Made by a program: the position numbers and the translations under genes
The notes under the pieces: model-generated
Seen by the model: only the letters and a program-made list of their open reading frames with translations
What the model was told of the DNA's origin: nothing
Databases searched by the model: none
Shown: positions 33,277 through 43,162 of the stretch, piece after piece
How positions within the stretch are numbered: position 1 is the first letter of the stretch
Layout: every line of letters starts with the position of its first letter
Origin: Selenomonadaceae bacterium
GTDB taxonomy: Bacteria; Bacillota; Negativicutes; Selenomonadales; Selenomonadaceae
Direction: 5' to 3'
Length of the DNA: 46,006 nt
Assembly (NCBI GenBank): GCA_024698045.1
Contig: JAILRS010000035.1
Span: forward strand, 1-46,006

Positions 33277-34374
33277 TCACGATTGCGACGAGGAAAATTT
33301 TTTATTGTAAAAGCTGTCGCGCTCAACGGGTGTGTAACTTATTTCGGAAATTATCGCCCTGAGTTTTTCGCGCGTGATTCCCGTAGAATTTTTAGCCCCT
33401 GCCGCGTGAATTATTTTTTCTTCGCCGATTGTCCCGTCCATATCATCAGCCCCGAAATTTAAAGCTAATTGCGCAATCGGTAACGTGAGCATGACCCAAA
33501 ACGCTTTGAAGTGGTCGAAATTATCCAGCACCAATCTTGATAAAGCCAACATCTTTAAATCTTCCCACGAACCTACGCGCCGCAAATTAAATCGTTTACC
33601 CAATTCGGTATTATCCGGATGGAATGGGAACAACATCATCGCGACAAATCCGCCCGTTTCGTCTTGCAAGTCGCGCAATTTCAAAAGATGGTCTATTCGT
33701 TCTTCAATCGTCTCGATATGCCCGAACATCATTGATGCGTTTGTCCGCAAGCCCAATCCGTGCGCCGTCCTCATTACGTCAAGCCATTCATCTGCCGTAC
33801 ATTTTTTCGGGCAAATTATTTCGCGGACACGATTGCTCAAGATTTCCGCGCCGCCGCCTGCCAACGAAGTTACACCCACATTAATTAACGTCCGCAGAAT
33901 TTCGTCGACAGTTTTGCCGCTGATTTTGGCGAAGTTGATTATCTCCACGGGCGTAAAGGCATTGATACCGACATCGGGCAAAATTTTTTTCACGAGCTTA
34001 ACGGCATCGACGTAGTAATCAAAATCTTTATCGGGGTGCAGAGAACTGACTATATGAATTTCCGACAAATCTTTTATCTGCGCTGATTCACGAAGAATTT
34101 TTTCAACGTCATTCAAATCCAAAGTGAAGGCGCGATTATCGCCGCTGTGACATTGGAACGCGCACAGGGGACAATTTGCGCTGCATACGTTCGTCAAATT
34201 GATATGGCGGTTGACCGTGTAAAAAACTTGCTTACCGGTCTTGCGTTCCTTCATACGTCGAGCACTTTCGCCCAAATAAAGCAAATCATTGTCTTCGTAC
34301 AGCGCAAGAATTTCCGCGCGATTTAATCGACTGCCCGAAGATATTTTTTCCTTAGCAGAATCCAAATCAGTCAT
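33277..34374 (-). CDS. mqnE: aminofutalosine synthase-like radical SAM enzyme, copy A
   Basis: The 365-residue protein has a CxxxCxxC cluster at Cys64, Cys68 and Cys71 for the 4Fe-4S centre. The MqnE/CofH-type sequence follows: SLAGGGAEILSNRVREI, MMFGHIETIEERIDHL, LRDLQDETGGF, and ADDMDGTIGEEKIIHAAGA. MqnE joins a chorismate-derived enolpyruvyl benzoate and SAM in the futalosine route to menaquinone. It retains the PVERDSFYN ending common in the family. The start overlaps the stop of the second copy upstream (ATGA), so both are co-translated. Confidence 0.82.
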   Translation of the reverse strand: MTDLDSAKEKISSGSRLNRAEILALYEDNDLLYLGESARRMKERKTGKQVFYTVNRHINLTNVCSANCPLCAFQCHSGDNRAFTLDLNDVEKILRESAQIKDLSEIHIVSSLHPDKDFDYYVDAVKLVKKILPDVGINAFTPVEIINFAKISGKTVDEILRTLINVGVTSLAGGGAEILSNRVREIICPKKCTADEWLDVMRTAHGLGLRTNASMMFGHIETIEERIDHLLKLRDLQDETGGFVAMMLFPFHPDNTELGKRFNLRRVGSWEDLKMLALSRLVLDNFDHFKAFWVMLTLPIAQLALNFGADDMDGTIGEEKIIHAAGAKNSTGITREKLRAIISEISYTPVERDSFYNKKFSSSQS

Positions 34375-35465
34375 TCTATAATCCTCATGATGTTAAAGTT
34401 ACAATCGCATGCGGCAGGTATTCGCCCGGCCTCACGAATGATTTTTATGATATCGTCTTCAGCCAAAGAACGCGGCGAAGTTGCTCCTGCATCATGTAAA
34501 ATATTTTCGCGGTGAATAGTTCCGTCAATGTCGTTCGCTCCGAAACTCAACGCCACTTGTGCTACGGGTACCGTTAACATTACCCAATACGCTTTAATAT
34601 TCTTGAAGTTGTCGAGTATGAGCCGCGATATCGCCATTGTCCGCAAATCGTCCCACATTGAGGTCTGACGAATTTCCTTTTCGAGCGCGGTATTTTTCGG
34701 CAGGAACGGGAAACATATAAACGTTTGAAATCCGCCCGTTTCATCTTGAAGAGTGCGCAACTTGATTAAATGTTCCACGCGTTCGGCTAAAGTTTCTATG
34801 TGTCCGTAAAGCATTGAGGCATTTGTCTTTATGCCCAACCCGTGCGCAGTACGTGCTACGTTTAACCATTGTTCTGCCGTTGCTTTTTTCGGGCAAAGTA
34901 AATTTCTGACGCGATCCGTTAAAATTTCCGCGCCGCCACCCGCAATCGCCTCGAGTCCTGCCGCTTGCAATCGCCGCAAAACATTTTCGACACTCAAGCC
35001 CGAAATATTTGCGAAGTGCTGAATTTCTACGCCCGTGAATCCTTTGATATAGAGTTTGGGAAATTTTTTGTGTAACGTTTCGACGAAACTTAAGTAGTGT
35101 TCAAAAGTCCAAGTGGGATGTAAACCGCTGACGATATGCAGTCCCGATAAATTCGGGTCTTCGCTTGCCTCCTCAACAAGTTTTACTGCTTCGTCAATCG
35201 TCATGGCGTAGGAACCGCAATTGCCTTCATCGCGACCGAACGCACAAAATTTACAGCGCGAAAGACAAATATTCGTTAAGTTAACGTGACAGTTGACATT
35301 GTAGTAAACGATATCGCCGCAAATTTTTTTCCGTACGTAATCGGCGAGCGCACCCAGCCAACTCAATTCGCCGCACTCAAAAAGTTTTTCGCCGTCTTCA
35401 CGCGTCAAACGTTCGCCGCGTTCCACTTTCCTCTCGATTTTTTCAAGCTCTCCCCTGACAAACAA
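34371..35465 (-). CDS. aminofutalosine synthase-like radical SAM enzyme, copy B
   Basis: The 364-residue protein is about as long as copy A, shares its motifs (Cys67, Cys71, Cys74; IAGGGAEILTDRVRNLL; MLYGHIETLAERVEHL; LRTLQDETGGF; DIDGTIHRENILHDAGA), and is clearly a tandem paralogue. The C-terminus PAACDCNFNIMRIIE has lost the ERD-x-YN ending and carries extra cysteines. One of the two may have changed substrate. TTG 35465 has GGAGGG nine bases upstream. It is first in the pair; other mqn genes are not in the window. Confidence 0.78.
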   Translation of the reverse strand: MFVRGELEKIERKVERGERLTREDGEKLFECGELSWLGALADYVRKKICGDIVYYNVNCHVNLTNICLSRCKFCAFGRDEGNCGSYAMTIDEAVKLVEEASEDPNLSGLHIVSGLHPTWTFEHYLSFVETLHKKFPKLYIKGFTGVEIQHFANISGLSVENVLRRLQAAGLEAIAGGGAEILTDRVRNLLCPKKATAEQWLNVARTAHGLGIKTNASMLYGHIETLAERVEHLIKLRTLQDETGGFQTFICFPFLPKNTALEKEIRQTSMWDDLRTMAISRLILDNFKNIKAYWVMLTVPVAQVALSFGANDIDGTIHRENILHDAGATSPRSLAEDDIIKIIREAGRIPAACDCNFNIMRIIE

Positions 35466-35546
35466 ATTACATTCCCTCCGTTAAATATTGTCGCGGAACA
35501 TTTTAACACAGCGCAGGGCATTTTTGTATCACGGCGGCAAAAGATA

Positions 35547-35575
35547 TTGACGATTGTTAAGCCAACTTGTATCAT
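35547..35575 (+). promoter_or_regulatory. pcrA promoter
   Basis: TTGACG at 35547-35552 and TATCAT at 35570-35575 with a 17-base spacer, about 52 bases before the TTG start. Confidence 0.65.
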
Positions 35576-35626
35576 TTCGATAAAAACTACTAATATCCGA
35601 AAAATTTTTACGGAGGTGACGCTCCT

Positions 35627-37876
35627 TTGAACGAGCAACTTTTTTTATCCGACGAAAAGATTTTCCGCAACTTGAATCCTCAACAGGTCGAGGCGGTTAA
35701 TAAATTGGATGGTCCTTTACTGATAATGGCTGGCGCAGGTTCCGGCAAAACACGCGTCCTGACTTGTCGAATTGCCAACTTGATTGCGCAGGGAATTTCA
35801 CCGTGGAATATTTTGGCGATAACCTTCACGAATAAAGCCGCAAACGAAATGAAGACACGTGCGGAGAAATTAATCGGGACATCGGCGAAAAGTATCGTGC
35901 TGAATACTTTCCATTCGTTCTGCGCACAAGTTTTGCGTCGCGAAATAGAAATCACGAATAAGTTTACGCGCAATTTCGCGATATACGATGCGAATGACAG
36001 TAAAGCTCTGATAAAAAGATGCATAGTCGAACTGAAACTCGAGGAGGATAAATTTTCAAATACTCATTTCAGAATCTCCGATATGAAAAACAATTTAATC
36101 AGCGTGGAAGAATTCAAAGAGAAAGCAGCGACAAGCGACATCAAAGAAAAAAATATCGCGATGATTTACGATTTGTATCAGCATAAATTGCGGGAGAACA
36201 ACGCGCTTGATTTTGACGATCTAATTTTCATCATGGTAAAAATTTTCAAAAGATACCCCGAAGTTTTGGATCGTTATCAGGAAAGATTTCAATACATTTC
36301 GGTTGATGAATATCAAGACACGAATTACGCGCAATATGTTTTGACAAAAATGTTGGCGGAGAAATACAAAAATATCTGTGTTGTCGGCGATGCGGATCAG
36401 TCAATTTACGGTTGGCGCGGTGCGGATATGCGTAACATTTTAAATTTCGAGCGCGATTATCCGAAAGCGCATGTCGTCAAGCTTGAACAAAATTATCGCT
36501 CAACGAAAACCATATTGACCGCGGCGAATTCCGTCATAGAAAATAATTTCGACCGTAAACCGAAAACTCTTTGGACGAAAAACGAGAGCGGAGAGAAAAT
36601 TAAATTCGTACTGTGTCGCGACGACAAAGAAGAGGCAAGTAAAGTCGCCCAAGAAATTACGCGGCTGATTGAGCGTGAAAATTTTCGTTACAATGATATC
36701 GCGCTGCTGTATCGTACAAATGCACAATCTCGTATGTTTGAAGAAAGATTTTTGCGTTCGGAAATTCCTTACCTGATTGTCGGCGGTCTGAAATTTTACG
36801 ATCGCAAGGAGATTAAAGATATCATTGCCTACTTGCATGTTATTGGGAATCCGCGCGACAGCGTACACATGATGAGGATAATAAATACTCCTCGTCGCGG
36901 TTTGGGCTTGACGAATCTCGAGCGGCTGAATAGTTTCGCCGAGGAAGCCGGTCTATCGATTTTTGAAGTCGTTTCCGATAAAAATCTTTTTGCGCAGGTT
37001 CCGAATTTAACGGCGAAGTTTCGCGAAGGCATTCAAAAATTTATCGCAATGATGACCAGCTTTATGGAATCCGCCAATGATGTCCCGATAGACGAACTGA
37101 TAAACATCGTAATAAAAGAATCCGGCTACATGAAGATGATTAAGGACGACCAAGAGGACGGCAAAGCGGAAAGTATTTCGCGCGAAGAGAATATAGGCGA
37201 ATTTATCAACAGCGCAAAAGATTTTGTAGAGATGAATCCGTCGGCAAGCATACAAGATTTTCTGAATCATATCGCGTTGATAAGCGACATCGATTCAATG
37301 CAGGATGAAGGATCTTATGTCAAGTTGATGACGATACACGCCGCCAAAGGTCTTGAATTTCCCGTAGTGTTTGTCGTAGGCATGGAGGAGGGTTTATTCC
37401 CGAGTGTAAATTCTTTTTCTACGGAATCCGAATTGGAAGAGGAACGCCGCACTTGTTATGTTGCGTTCACTCGCGCGGAAAAAAAGTTATACATAACTTC
37501 GGCGGCAAAGCGTATGGTCTTCGGGAAAATTCGCGAACGGGGTATATCGCGCTTTGTCGATGAAATTCCGAAATACTGTCTTGAATCATCATCATTTTCC
37601 TACGCGCAACAATCAGTAAAACCTACCTTTAAAAATTCCGTGCCGAACAGTTACAAGCCACCCACTGCATATCACGCGGCACAAATCGCAGTAAAACCTG
37701 CGACGAAAAATAAATCTACAATCGATTGGAATGTCGGCGATACACTCAACCACAAAAAATGGGGACTCGGTACGGTCATGGCGGCGGATATGCGTGATGT
37801 TACCGTTCAATTTGCTAACCCCGAAGTCGGTATCAAGAAACTAAAAATATCAATCGCACCGATAACAAAACTTTAA
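35627..37876 (+). CDS. pcrA: ATP-dependent DNA helicase PcrA/UvrD type
   Basis: The 749-residue protein has all superfamily 1A helicase motifs: LNPQQVEAV (Q motif), MAGAGSGKTR (Lys41), TFTNKAANEMK, NTFHSFC, VDEYQDTNYAQ, VVGDADQSIYGWRGA, LEQNYRST, TIHAAKGLEFPVVFVVG, and VAFTRAEKKLY. The C-terminus has the PcrA-type tudor-like segment GDTLNHKKWGLGTV. It unwinds DNA in repair and plasmid rolling-circle replication and clears RNA polymerase. TTG 35627 follows CGGAGGTGAC at 35611-35620. ligA follows 18 bases later, the conserved pcrA-ligA order of Firmicutes. Confidence 0.96.
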   Translation: MNEQLFLSDEKIFRNLNPQQVEAVNKLDGPLLIMAGAGSGKTRVLTCRIANLIAQGISPWNILAITFTNKAANEMKTRAEKLIGTSAKSIVLNTFHSFCAQVLRREIEITNKFTRNFAIYDANDSKALIKRCIVELKLEEDKFSNTHFRISDMKNNLISVEEFKEKAATSDIKEKNIAMIYDLYQHKLRENNALDFDDLIFIMVKIFKRYPEVLDRYQERFQYISVDEYQDTNYAQYVLTKMLAEKYKNICVVGDADQSIYGWRGADMRNILNFERDYPKAHVVKLEQNYRSTKTILTAANSVIENNFDRKPKTLWTKNESGEKIKFVLCRDDKEEASKVAQEITRLIERENFRYNDIALLYRTNAQSRMFEERFLRSEIPYLIVGGLKFYDRKEIKDIIAYLHVIGNPRDSVHMMRIINTPRRGLGLTNLERLNSFAEEAGLSIFEVVSDKNLFAQVPNLTAKFREGIQKFIAMMTSFMESANDVPIDELINIVIKESGYMKMIKDDQEDGKAESISREENIGEFINSAKDFVEMNPSASIQDFLNHIALISDIDSMQDEGSYVKLMTIHAAKGLEFPVVFVVGMEEGLFPSVNSFSTESELEEERRTCYVAFTRAEKKLYITSAAKRMVFGKIRERGISRFVDEIPKYCLESSSFSYAQQSVKPTFKNSVPNSYKPPTAYHAAQIAVKPATKNKSTIDWNVGDTLNHKKWGLGTVMAADMRDVTVQFANPEVGIKKLKISIAPITKL

Positions 37877-37894
37877 CAAAGGGGCTGAAGTGCC

Positions 37895-39904
37895 GTGGAT
37901 ATTTCTTCGGTTAAAGCGGAATTGATTGCACTGCGCAGAGAAATTAAACGCCACAATAAAAAGTATTACGAACAGGACGCGCCCGAAATTTCCGATTACG
38001 AATATGACAAATTGATGACGCGTCTTGAAACTTTGGAGGCGGAATATCCCGAATTTATTACGGCAACATCACCGACACAAACCGTAGGCGGTTCGGCACG
38101 CAGAACAGCCGGAAAAATTGTGGCGCATGACGTTCCTATGCTTTCGTTGCAAGACGTGTTCAATCGCGAAGATGTGGAGAATTTTGTTAACGACGCTATG
38201 GAAAAATTAGGCGCGACAGAATTTGTAGTCGAGGAAAAAATAGACGGGCTATCGGTTGCGCTGAGATATGTCGACGGGAAATTTACACAGGCAATCACGC
38301 GCGGCGACGGAATCAATCACGGCGAAGATGTCACGCAGAACGCCGAAGTTATCGACGACGTTGCGAAGGAATTGATTGACACGCCGAAATATTTGGAAAT
38401 TCGCGGCGAAGTTTACATGACGCACGAGGCTTTTGATGCGGTTAACGTCCGACAAGAAAAATTAGGTTTGAAAACTTTCGCGAATCCCAGAAATTGCGCG
38501 GCAGGTACCTTGAGACAACTTGACAGCAGAATAGTTAAGGAGCGACATTTATCTTTGTTCGTGTTCAATCTGCAGAAGATTGACGGCGCGGAAATCGACA
38601 GCCATACAGCCGCTTACGATTTCATGAAACGCAACGGAATTAAGATTATCAACAACTATGCCGTCTGTAAAAATTTCGCGGAAGTATGGCAGGCGATAGA
38701 GGATATAGGCAAGAGGCGCGACGGTTTGAGTTACGATATCGACGGGGCTGTCGTGAAGGTAAATGATTTTGCGCAGCGTGAACAGTTGGGGACGACAAGT
38801 AAATTTCCGCGTTGGGCTGTCGCTTACAAATATCCGCCGACCGAACGCGAAACAATTCTGCGCGATATTGAAGTCAGTGTCGGGCGTACGGGAAGAATAA
38901 CACCTACCGCAATTTTTGACGCGATAAGTTTGAACGGCACGACGGTAGAACGCGCAACGCTCCATAATCAAGACTTTATTGACAGTTTGGATATTCGTAT
39001 CGGTGACACGATTCGCGTTTACAAGAGCGGTGAAATAATTCCTCGAATCAGCGGAGTTGATATCTCCAAACGCCCGAAAATTTCCGTGCCGTATAAATTG
39101 CCCGAACTTTGTCCCGTATGCGGTCACAAACTCGAGCGTGAAGAAAATGCCGCCGCCGTTCGCTGTATCAATCCGAATTGTCCTGCGCAATTTGAAAATC
39201 ATTTGCTAAATTTTGTCGGGCGCAGTGCGATGGATATCAAGGGCTTGGGCGAAACTTCCGTGCCGAAATTAATCGAAAATGATTTTGTCCGTACGGTTGC
39301 CGATATTTACGAATTGCACAATCACCGCGCCGAATTGCTCGACAAAAAAATTTTCGGGCGCGAAAAAAGTACCGATAAAATTCTTGCGGCGATAGAGGAC
39401 AGTAAAAAAAATAATCCGTCACGACTTTTGACGGGCTTGGGCATTGACGGAGTAGGCAGCGGCGCGGCACGTGATTTGATTAATCATTTCGGCGGAATAG
39501 ATGAAATTTCTGCGGCAACACTCGACGAACTTTTGCAGGTGCCCGATATCGGCGAAGTTACCGCGCGACACGTCAGAGAATTTTTTGACGACGAAGATAA
39601 CATAAAGATTTTGAACGACCTGCGCAATTTCGGATTGACATTCACGGCGGAGAAGAAAACTTTCGATACCGACTCGCCGATTGCCGGAAAAATTTTCGTG
39701 TTGACGGGTACACTTGACAGTTACACGCGCGAAGAGGCAACTACTTTGCTCGAGGAGCGCGGCGGCATTGTCAAGACTACCGTCGGCAAGAAAACCGATT
39801 ACGTTATCGCCGGAGACGACGCAGGATCTAAATTAACGAAGGCACAAAGTTTGGGGGTGAAAATTTTATCCGAAAATGATTTAAAAAAATTGCTGGAGGT
39901 GTAA
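37895..39904 (+). CDS. ligA: NAD-dependent DNA ligase
   Basis: The 669-residue protein has Ia-domain YYEQDAPEISDYEYDKL, the adenylation motif EEKIDGLS with Lys115, a zinc finger (CPVCGHKLEREEN...CINPNC), helix-hairpin-helix repeats (GLGIDGVGSGAARDLINHFGG), and a C-terminal BRCT domain. It seals nicks during replication and repair using NAD. GTG start with AAGGGGCTGAAG upstream. It follows pcrA and is followed one base later by an exported-protein gene. Confidence 0.96.
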   Translation: MDISSVKAELIALRREIKRHNKKYYEQDAPEISDYEYDKLMTRLETLEAEYPEFITATSPTQTVGGSARRTAGKIVAHDVPMLSLQDVFNREDVENFVNDAMEKLGATEFVVEEKIDGLSVALRYVDGKFTQAITRGDGINHGEDVTQNAEVIDDVAKELIDTPKYLEIRGEVYMTHEAFDAVNVRQEKLGLKTFANPRNCAAGTLRQLDSRIVKERHLSLFVFNLQKIDGAEIDSHTAAYDFMKRNGIKIINNYAVCKNFAEVWQAIEDIGKRRDGLSYDIDGAVVKVNDFAQREQLGTTSKFPRWAVAYKYPPTERETILRDIEVSVGRTGRITPTAIFDAISLNGTTVERATLHNQDFIDSLDIRIGDTIRVYKSGEIIPRISGVDISKRPKISVPYKLPELCPVCGHKLEREENAAAVRCINPNCPAQFENHLLNFVGRSAMDIKGLGETSVPKLIENDFVRTVADIYELHNHRAELLDKKIFGREKSTDKILAAIEDSKKNNPSRLLTGLGIDGVGSGAARDLINHFGGIDEISAATLDELLQVPDIGEVTARHVREFFDDEDNIKILNDLRNFGLTFTAEKKTFDTDSPIAGKIFVLTGTLDSYTREEATTLLEERGGIVKTTVGKKTDYVIAGDDAGSKLTKAQSLGVKILSENDLKKLLEV

Positions 39905-39905
39905 C

Positions 39906-40586
39906 ATGAAAAAATTTTTTGGCTTGTTACTGATGATGATGATGATTTCATCGACTACTTTCGCAATGAGATTTTATTGGCCTGTAAAAATCGGGCTGAT
40001 AGGTTTCGCAATGCAATCGCCTTATCATGGATTTGTTATAGAAGGCGCGACGAAGAATGACGGAGAACCTTATTACGAGAAGGACAGAAATCCGCAGTTG
40101 ACTACTTACAAGAAAGGTAATGCGCGATTCGATTACGGCGATGACGCTCTTTATTGCAATTATGATTTCGAAACCAAAAATGATTCGAGTGAGGCAATCA
40201 AATTCGGCGGCAAAGACAATTACATTTTGTCGCGCGGCACTCTCGACAAAGAAATTATCAAAATTGACAGTGACGAAGGCATAACATTTTATGTGATTTA
40301 TCATGAGAACGGCGGCGCACATTTCCACATCATGGGCAACCGCGGCGGCGATAATTGGCGCGTATACGTCGACAGCAAAAAAATCAGCGAAAATCTTTTT
40401 GAAGGTAAAGACGAATACAAATTGCCTGGCGGAGTTGTCTACATGAAACCGAAAAGCAAAGACGATATGATTATTTTTCCCTACTGTCGCTATTCCGATT
40501 ACGACAATATGGAAGGCGAAATCAGATTGAAATGGGATGCCTCTACGCAGAATTTTGACGTGAAGAAAGTTATTTACACAAAATGA
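39906..40586 (+). CDS. exported protein of unknown function
   Basis: The 226-residue protein has a methionine-rich signal peptide (FFGLLLMMMMISSTTFA) with likely cleavage after TFA. The mature part is polar, rich in Asp, Gly, Tyr and Lys, with short strand-like segments (ITFYVIYHENGGAHFHIMG). No known domain is recognised. It starts one base after the ligA stop, with GGAGGTG in the ligA end as ribosome site, and overlaps the next gene by 4 bases (ATGA), so all are translated together. Confidence 0.65.
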   Translation: MKKFFGLLLMMMMISSTTFAMRFYWPVKIGLIGFAMQSPYHGFVIEGATKNDGEPYYEKDRNPQLTTYKKGNARFDYGDDALYCNYDFETKNDSSEAIKFGGKDNYILSRGTLDKEIIKIDSDEGITFYVIYHENGGAHFHIMGNRGGDNWRVYVDSKKISENLFEGKDEYKLPGGVVYMKPKSKDDMIIFPYCRYSDYDNMEGEIRLKWDASTQNFDVKKVIYTK

Positions 40587-41137
40587 GCGGAAAAAATTAC
40601 GCGGCAGTCATAGCCGAATTAACCGCGCAGTTGAAAACCAATCCGAATGACGGCGAATTGCTTATCAAGCGCGGCAATGCCTACACTCACATTGACGGCG
40701 GTTTAAATCATGCGATTGAAGATTTTACACGCGCGTTGACTTTGAATCCGTATGACGTCGTAGCATATGCCCGTCGCGCTCACGCTTACATTTTGAAGGG
40801 CGAAGACGATAAAGCCGAGACCGATTATGCCGAGGCGTTAAATCTAAGTCCGTTATCGGCGGCAGGGTGTTTCTTCGACAGCGGCGTAACTTATTTCGAT
40901 ATCGGCAAATACGACAAGGCAATCGCAAATCTCAATCGCAGTCTTGAATCGAATCCGAGCAATGCACTTGCGGCAATGATTTACGGTTATCGCGGTCTTG
41001 CCTTGAGGAAAATCGGGCAGCACGATAAAGCAGCCGAGGATTTTACGGAGGCATTGCGGTTGAATAAACTTTTGGCGGTAAAATTTTTTTCCGATGAAGA
41101 GTTAAAAAGTTACCGCGCTCAATGTTTAGACGACTGA
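40583..41137 (+). CDS. TPR-repeat protein
   Basis: The 184-residue protein is built of about four TPRs: AVIAELTAQLKTNPND, AIEDFTRALTLNPYDVVAYARRAHAYI, YAEALNLSPLSAAGCFFDSGVTYFDIG, AIANLNRSLESNPSN, and AAEDFTEALRLNK. No signal peptide. It likely binds a protein partner, perhaps the exported protein encoded just upstream before secretion, but this is only gene order. ATGA overlap with the preceding gene; terminator after it. Confidence 0.8.
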   Translation: MSGKNYAAVIAELTAQLKTNPNDGELLIKRGNAYTHIDGGLNHAIEDFTRALTLNPYDVVAYARRAHAYILKGEDDKAETDYAEALNLSPLSAAGCFFDSGVTYFDIGKYDKAIANLNRSLESNPSNALAAMIYGYRGLALRKIGQHDKAAEDFTEALRLNKLLAVKFFSDEELKSYRAQCLDD

Positions 41138-41154
41138 AAATTATCACTGTAAAT

Positions 41155-41189
41155 AAAAATCCCCCGTGATATGCGAGGGATTTTTTTTG
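41155..41189. terminator. terminator between TPR gene and dedA
   Basis: AAATCCC pairs with GGGATTT with a loop of about 12 bases, followed by a run of eight T and preceded by A-rich sequence, so it may act for both converging genes. Confidence 0.8.
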
Positions 41190-41204
41190 TAAATTATTTT
41201 GGCG

Positions 41205-41807
41205 TCAAAGTTTTCTTTTGCGTTTATGCCTGAAATAAAGCCATGCAATGACAATGACGCAGATGATTACGAACGCGATACTTAATTCGTGCCCAATCTC
41301 CAAAAGATATTCCCAATTATCGCCGAGCAGGACGCCGCCCCAAAGTATAAGAGCAGTCCACGGCAAAGAGCCGGCGAAGGTGTAGAACAAAAATTTTTTA
41401 AAGTCGACACGGGCGAAACCTGCCGGCAACGAAATAAAAGTTCTTACGATGGGTAACATACGGCTGAAGAAAACCGCCGCCACTCCGTATTTATCAAACC
41501 ATCTTTGCGCCAAATCGACATGAGATTTTTTGATGAAGAAATATTTTCCGTACTTTTCAACAAATTTTCTGCCGCCCGTAGCTCCCACGATATAAGCGAA
41601 GATAGATCCTGCCATGCCGCCAATCATCCCGGCGGTCATCGCTCCGACAAAAGTCATTCTGTCCGCGCTGACAAGATAGCCGGCAAATCCGAGAATCAAT
41701 TCACTCGGCACGGGTATGCAAGCGTTTTCCATAGCCATCAACATCGCAACGGCGAAGTAGCCCCAAGAATCTATAAACGATAGAAATGCTTGTGATATCT
41801 GCTCCAA
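41205..41807 (-). CDS. DedA/SNARE-associated family membrane protein
   Basis: The 200-residue protein has DedA features: MENACIPVPSELILGFAGYL near the N-terminus, GATGGRKFVEKYGKYFFIKK, and the charged re-entrant motif FFSRMLPIVRTFISLPAG. Several hydrophobic segments follow, with a final basic tail (KRKRKL). DedA proteins flip or handle phospholipids such as undecaprenyl phosphate or phosphatidylethanolamine. TTG start with AGGACGG seven bases upstream. Confidence 0.9.
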   Translation of the reverse strand: MEQISQAFLSFIDSWGYFAVAMLMAMENACIPVPSELILGFAGYLVSADRMTFVGAMTAGMIGGMAGSIFAYIVGATGGRKFVEKYGKYFFIKKSHVDLAQRWFDKYGVAAVFFSRMLPIVRTFISLPAGFARVDFKKFLFYTFAGSLPWTALILWGGVLLGDNWEYLLEIGHELSIAFVIICVIVIAWLYFRHKRKRKL

Positions 41808-41852
41808 TTAATTACCGTCCTTTACATTGGTTTGGTTCTGCGCAATTTTATT

Positions 41853-43076
41853 TCAGTTAAAATCTTTGAAGTCTTCGCCGTAACCGTAATGTTCGATGAC
41901 GTAGTCTAAATCTTTGTCACCGCGTCCGCTCAGGTTGACAAGAATCGAGCCCTTACCCATTTCCTTAGCGCGGCGCATAGCGTAGGCGACGGCATGAGAA
42001 CTTTCGAGCGCAGGAATAATTCCCTCGTAGCGACTGAGTTTAAAGAATGCGTCAATCGCTTCCAAATCGGAGGCGGTGTCATATTTTACGCGACCGATTT
42101 CACGCAGGAAAGCATGTTCGGGGCCTACACTGGGATAATCAAGACCGCTGGCAACCGAATAAACCGGCGCAGGTTGTCCGTCTTCGGCTTTGAGCATAAT
42201 CGAATCAAAGCCATGCATAACGCCCTCGGATCCGTAAGTCATAGACGCGGCATGATCTCCCAATTTATCACCGCGCCCGAGCGGCTCAACACCGACGATA
42301 TCGACAGCATCATTGATGAAGGGCAGGAAGAAGCCGATAGAATTGGAGCCGCCGCCCACGCATGCAGTGACGACATCAGGCAAGAAGCCCATCATTTCTT
42401 TGAACTGTTCGCGTGCCTCTTGACCGACAATCATTTGAAAATCGCGCACCATCATCGGGAAGGGATGAGGTCCCACGGCGGAACCTATGCAGTAAATCGT
42501 ATCTTTATAGTTCTGTAAATAATCCTCGAAAGCGGCATCGACAGCCTCCTTGAGTGTCTTAAGACCTGTGGTAACGGGTACGACATTCGCGCCGAGAACT
42601 TTCATTCGCGCAACGTTGGGAGCTTGTTTGGCGATATCAACTTCGCCCATGTAAATAGTGCATTCAAGCCCGAAGAAAGCCGCGGCAGTCGCCAAAGCTA
42701 CACCGTGTTGACCTGCACCCGTCTCCGCGATTATGCGATGTTTGCCCATGAATTTGGCTAATAAACCTTCGCCCATGCAGTGATTGAGTTTATGTGCGCC
42801 CGTGTGATTTAAATCTTCGCGCTTGAGATAAATTTGACAGTTACCGAGTTTGCGACTCAAAGTTTCACAATGATATACGGGCGTGGGACGTCCTTGAAAT
42901 TCGCGACGGATACGGCGTAATTCGTTTATAAACTGCGACGAGTGGCAGATAGTCAAATAAGCTTGAGTAATTTCCTCCATAGCCGGCACAAGTTGTTCGG
43001 GAAGATATGCGCCGCCGAAACGTCCGAAGCGTCCCGATTGAGACGGATAATTTTTCAGGTAAGTAGAATAATCCAT
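41853..43076 (-). CDS. trpB: tryptophan synthase beta chain
   Basis: The 407-residue protein has [15 protein letters not shown] at the N-terminus, [15 protein letters not shown] with PLP Lys96, [38 protein letters not shown], and [13 protein letters not shown]. It condenses indole with serine. The residue after the PLP lysine reads LNHC, where INN is usual in TrpB1; the fold is still that of the standard TrpB. AGGAGGTTC precedes the ATG. trpA is not adjacent, so a standalone enzyme or distant trp operon is implied. Confidence 0.93.
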   Translation of the reverse strand: MDYSTYLKNYPSQSGRFGRFGGAYLPEQLVPAMEEITQAYLTICHSSQFINELRRIRREFQGRPTPVYHCETLSRKLGNCQIYLKREDLNHTGAHKLNHCMGEGLLAKFMGKHRIIAETGAGQHGVALATAAAFFGLECTIYMGEVDIAKQAPNVARMKVLGANVVPVTTGLKTLKEAVDAAFEDYLQNYKDTIYCIGSAVGPHPFPMMVRDFQMIVGQEAREQFKEMMGFLPDVVTACVGGGSNSIGFFLPFINDAVDIVGVEPLGRGDKLGDHAASMTYGSEGVMHGFDSIMLKAEDGQPAPVYSVASGLDYPSVGPEHAFLREIGRVKYDTASDLEAIDAFFKLSRYEGIIPALESSHAVAYAMRRAKEMGKGSILVNLSGRGDKDLDYVIEHYGYGEDFKDFN

Positions 43077-43162
43077 AATTTGAACCTCCTATAAAAAATG
43101 CGTTATGTTATTCGGCAAGATATACAGTAAATCCTTTCAGGAAAATTATATTTTAGGTTGCG

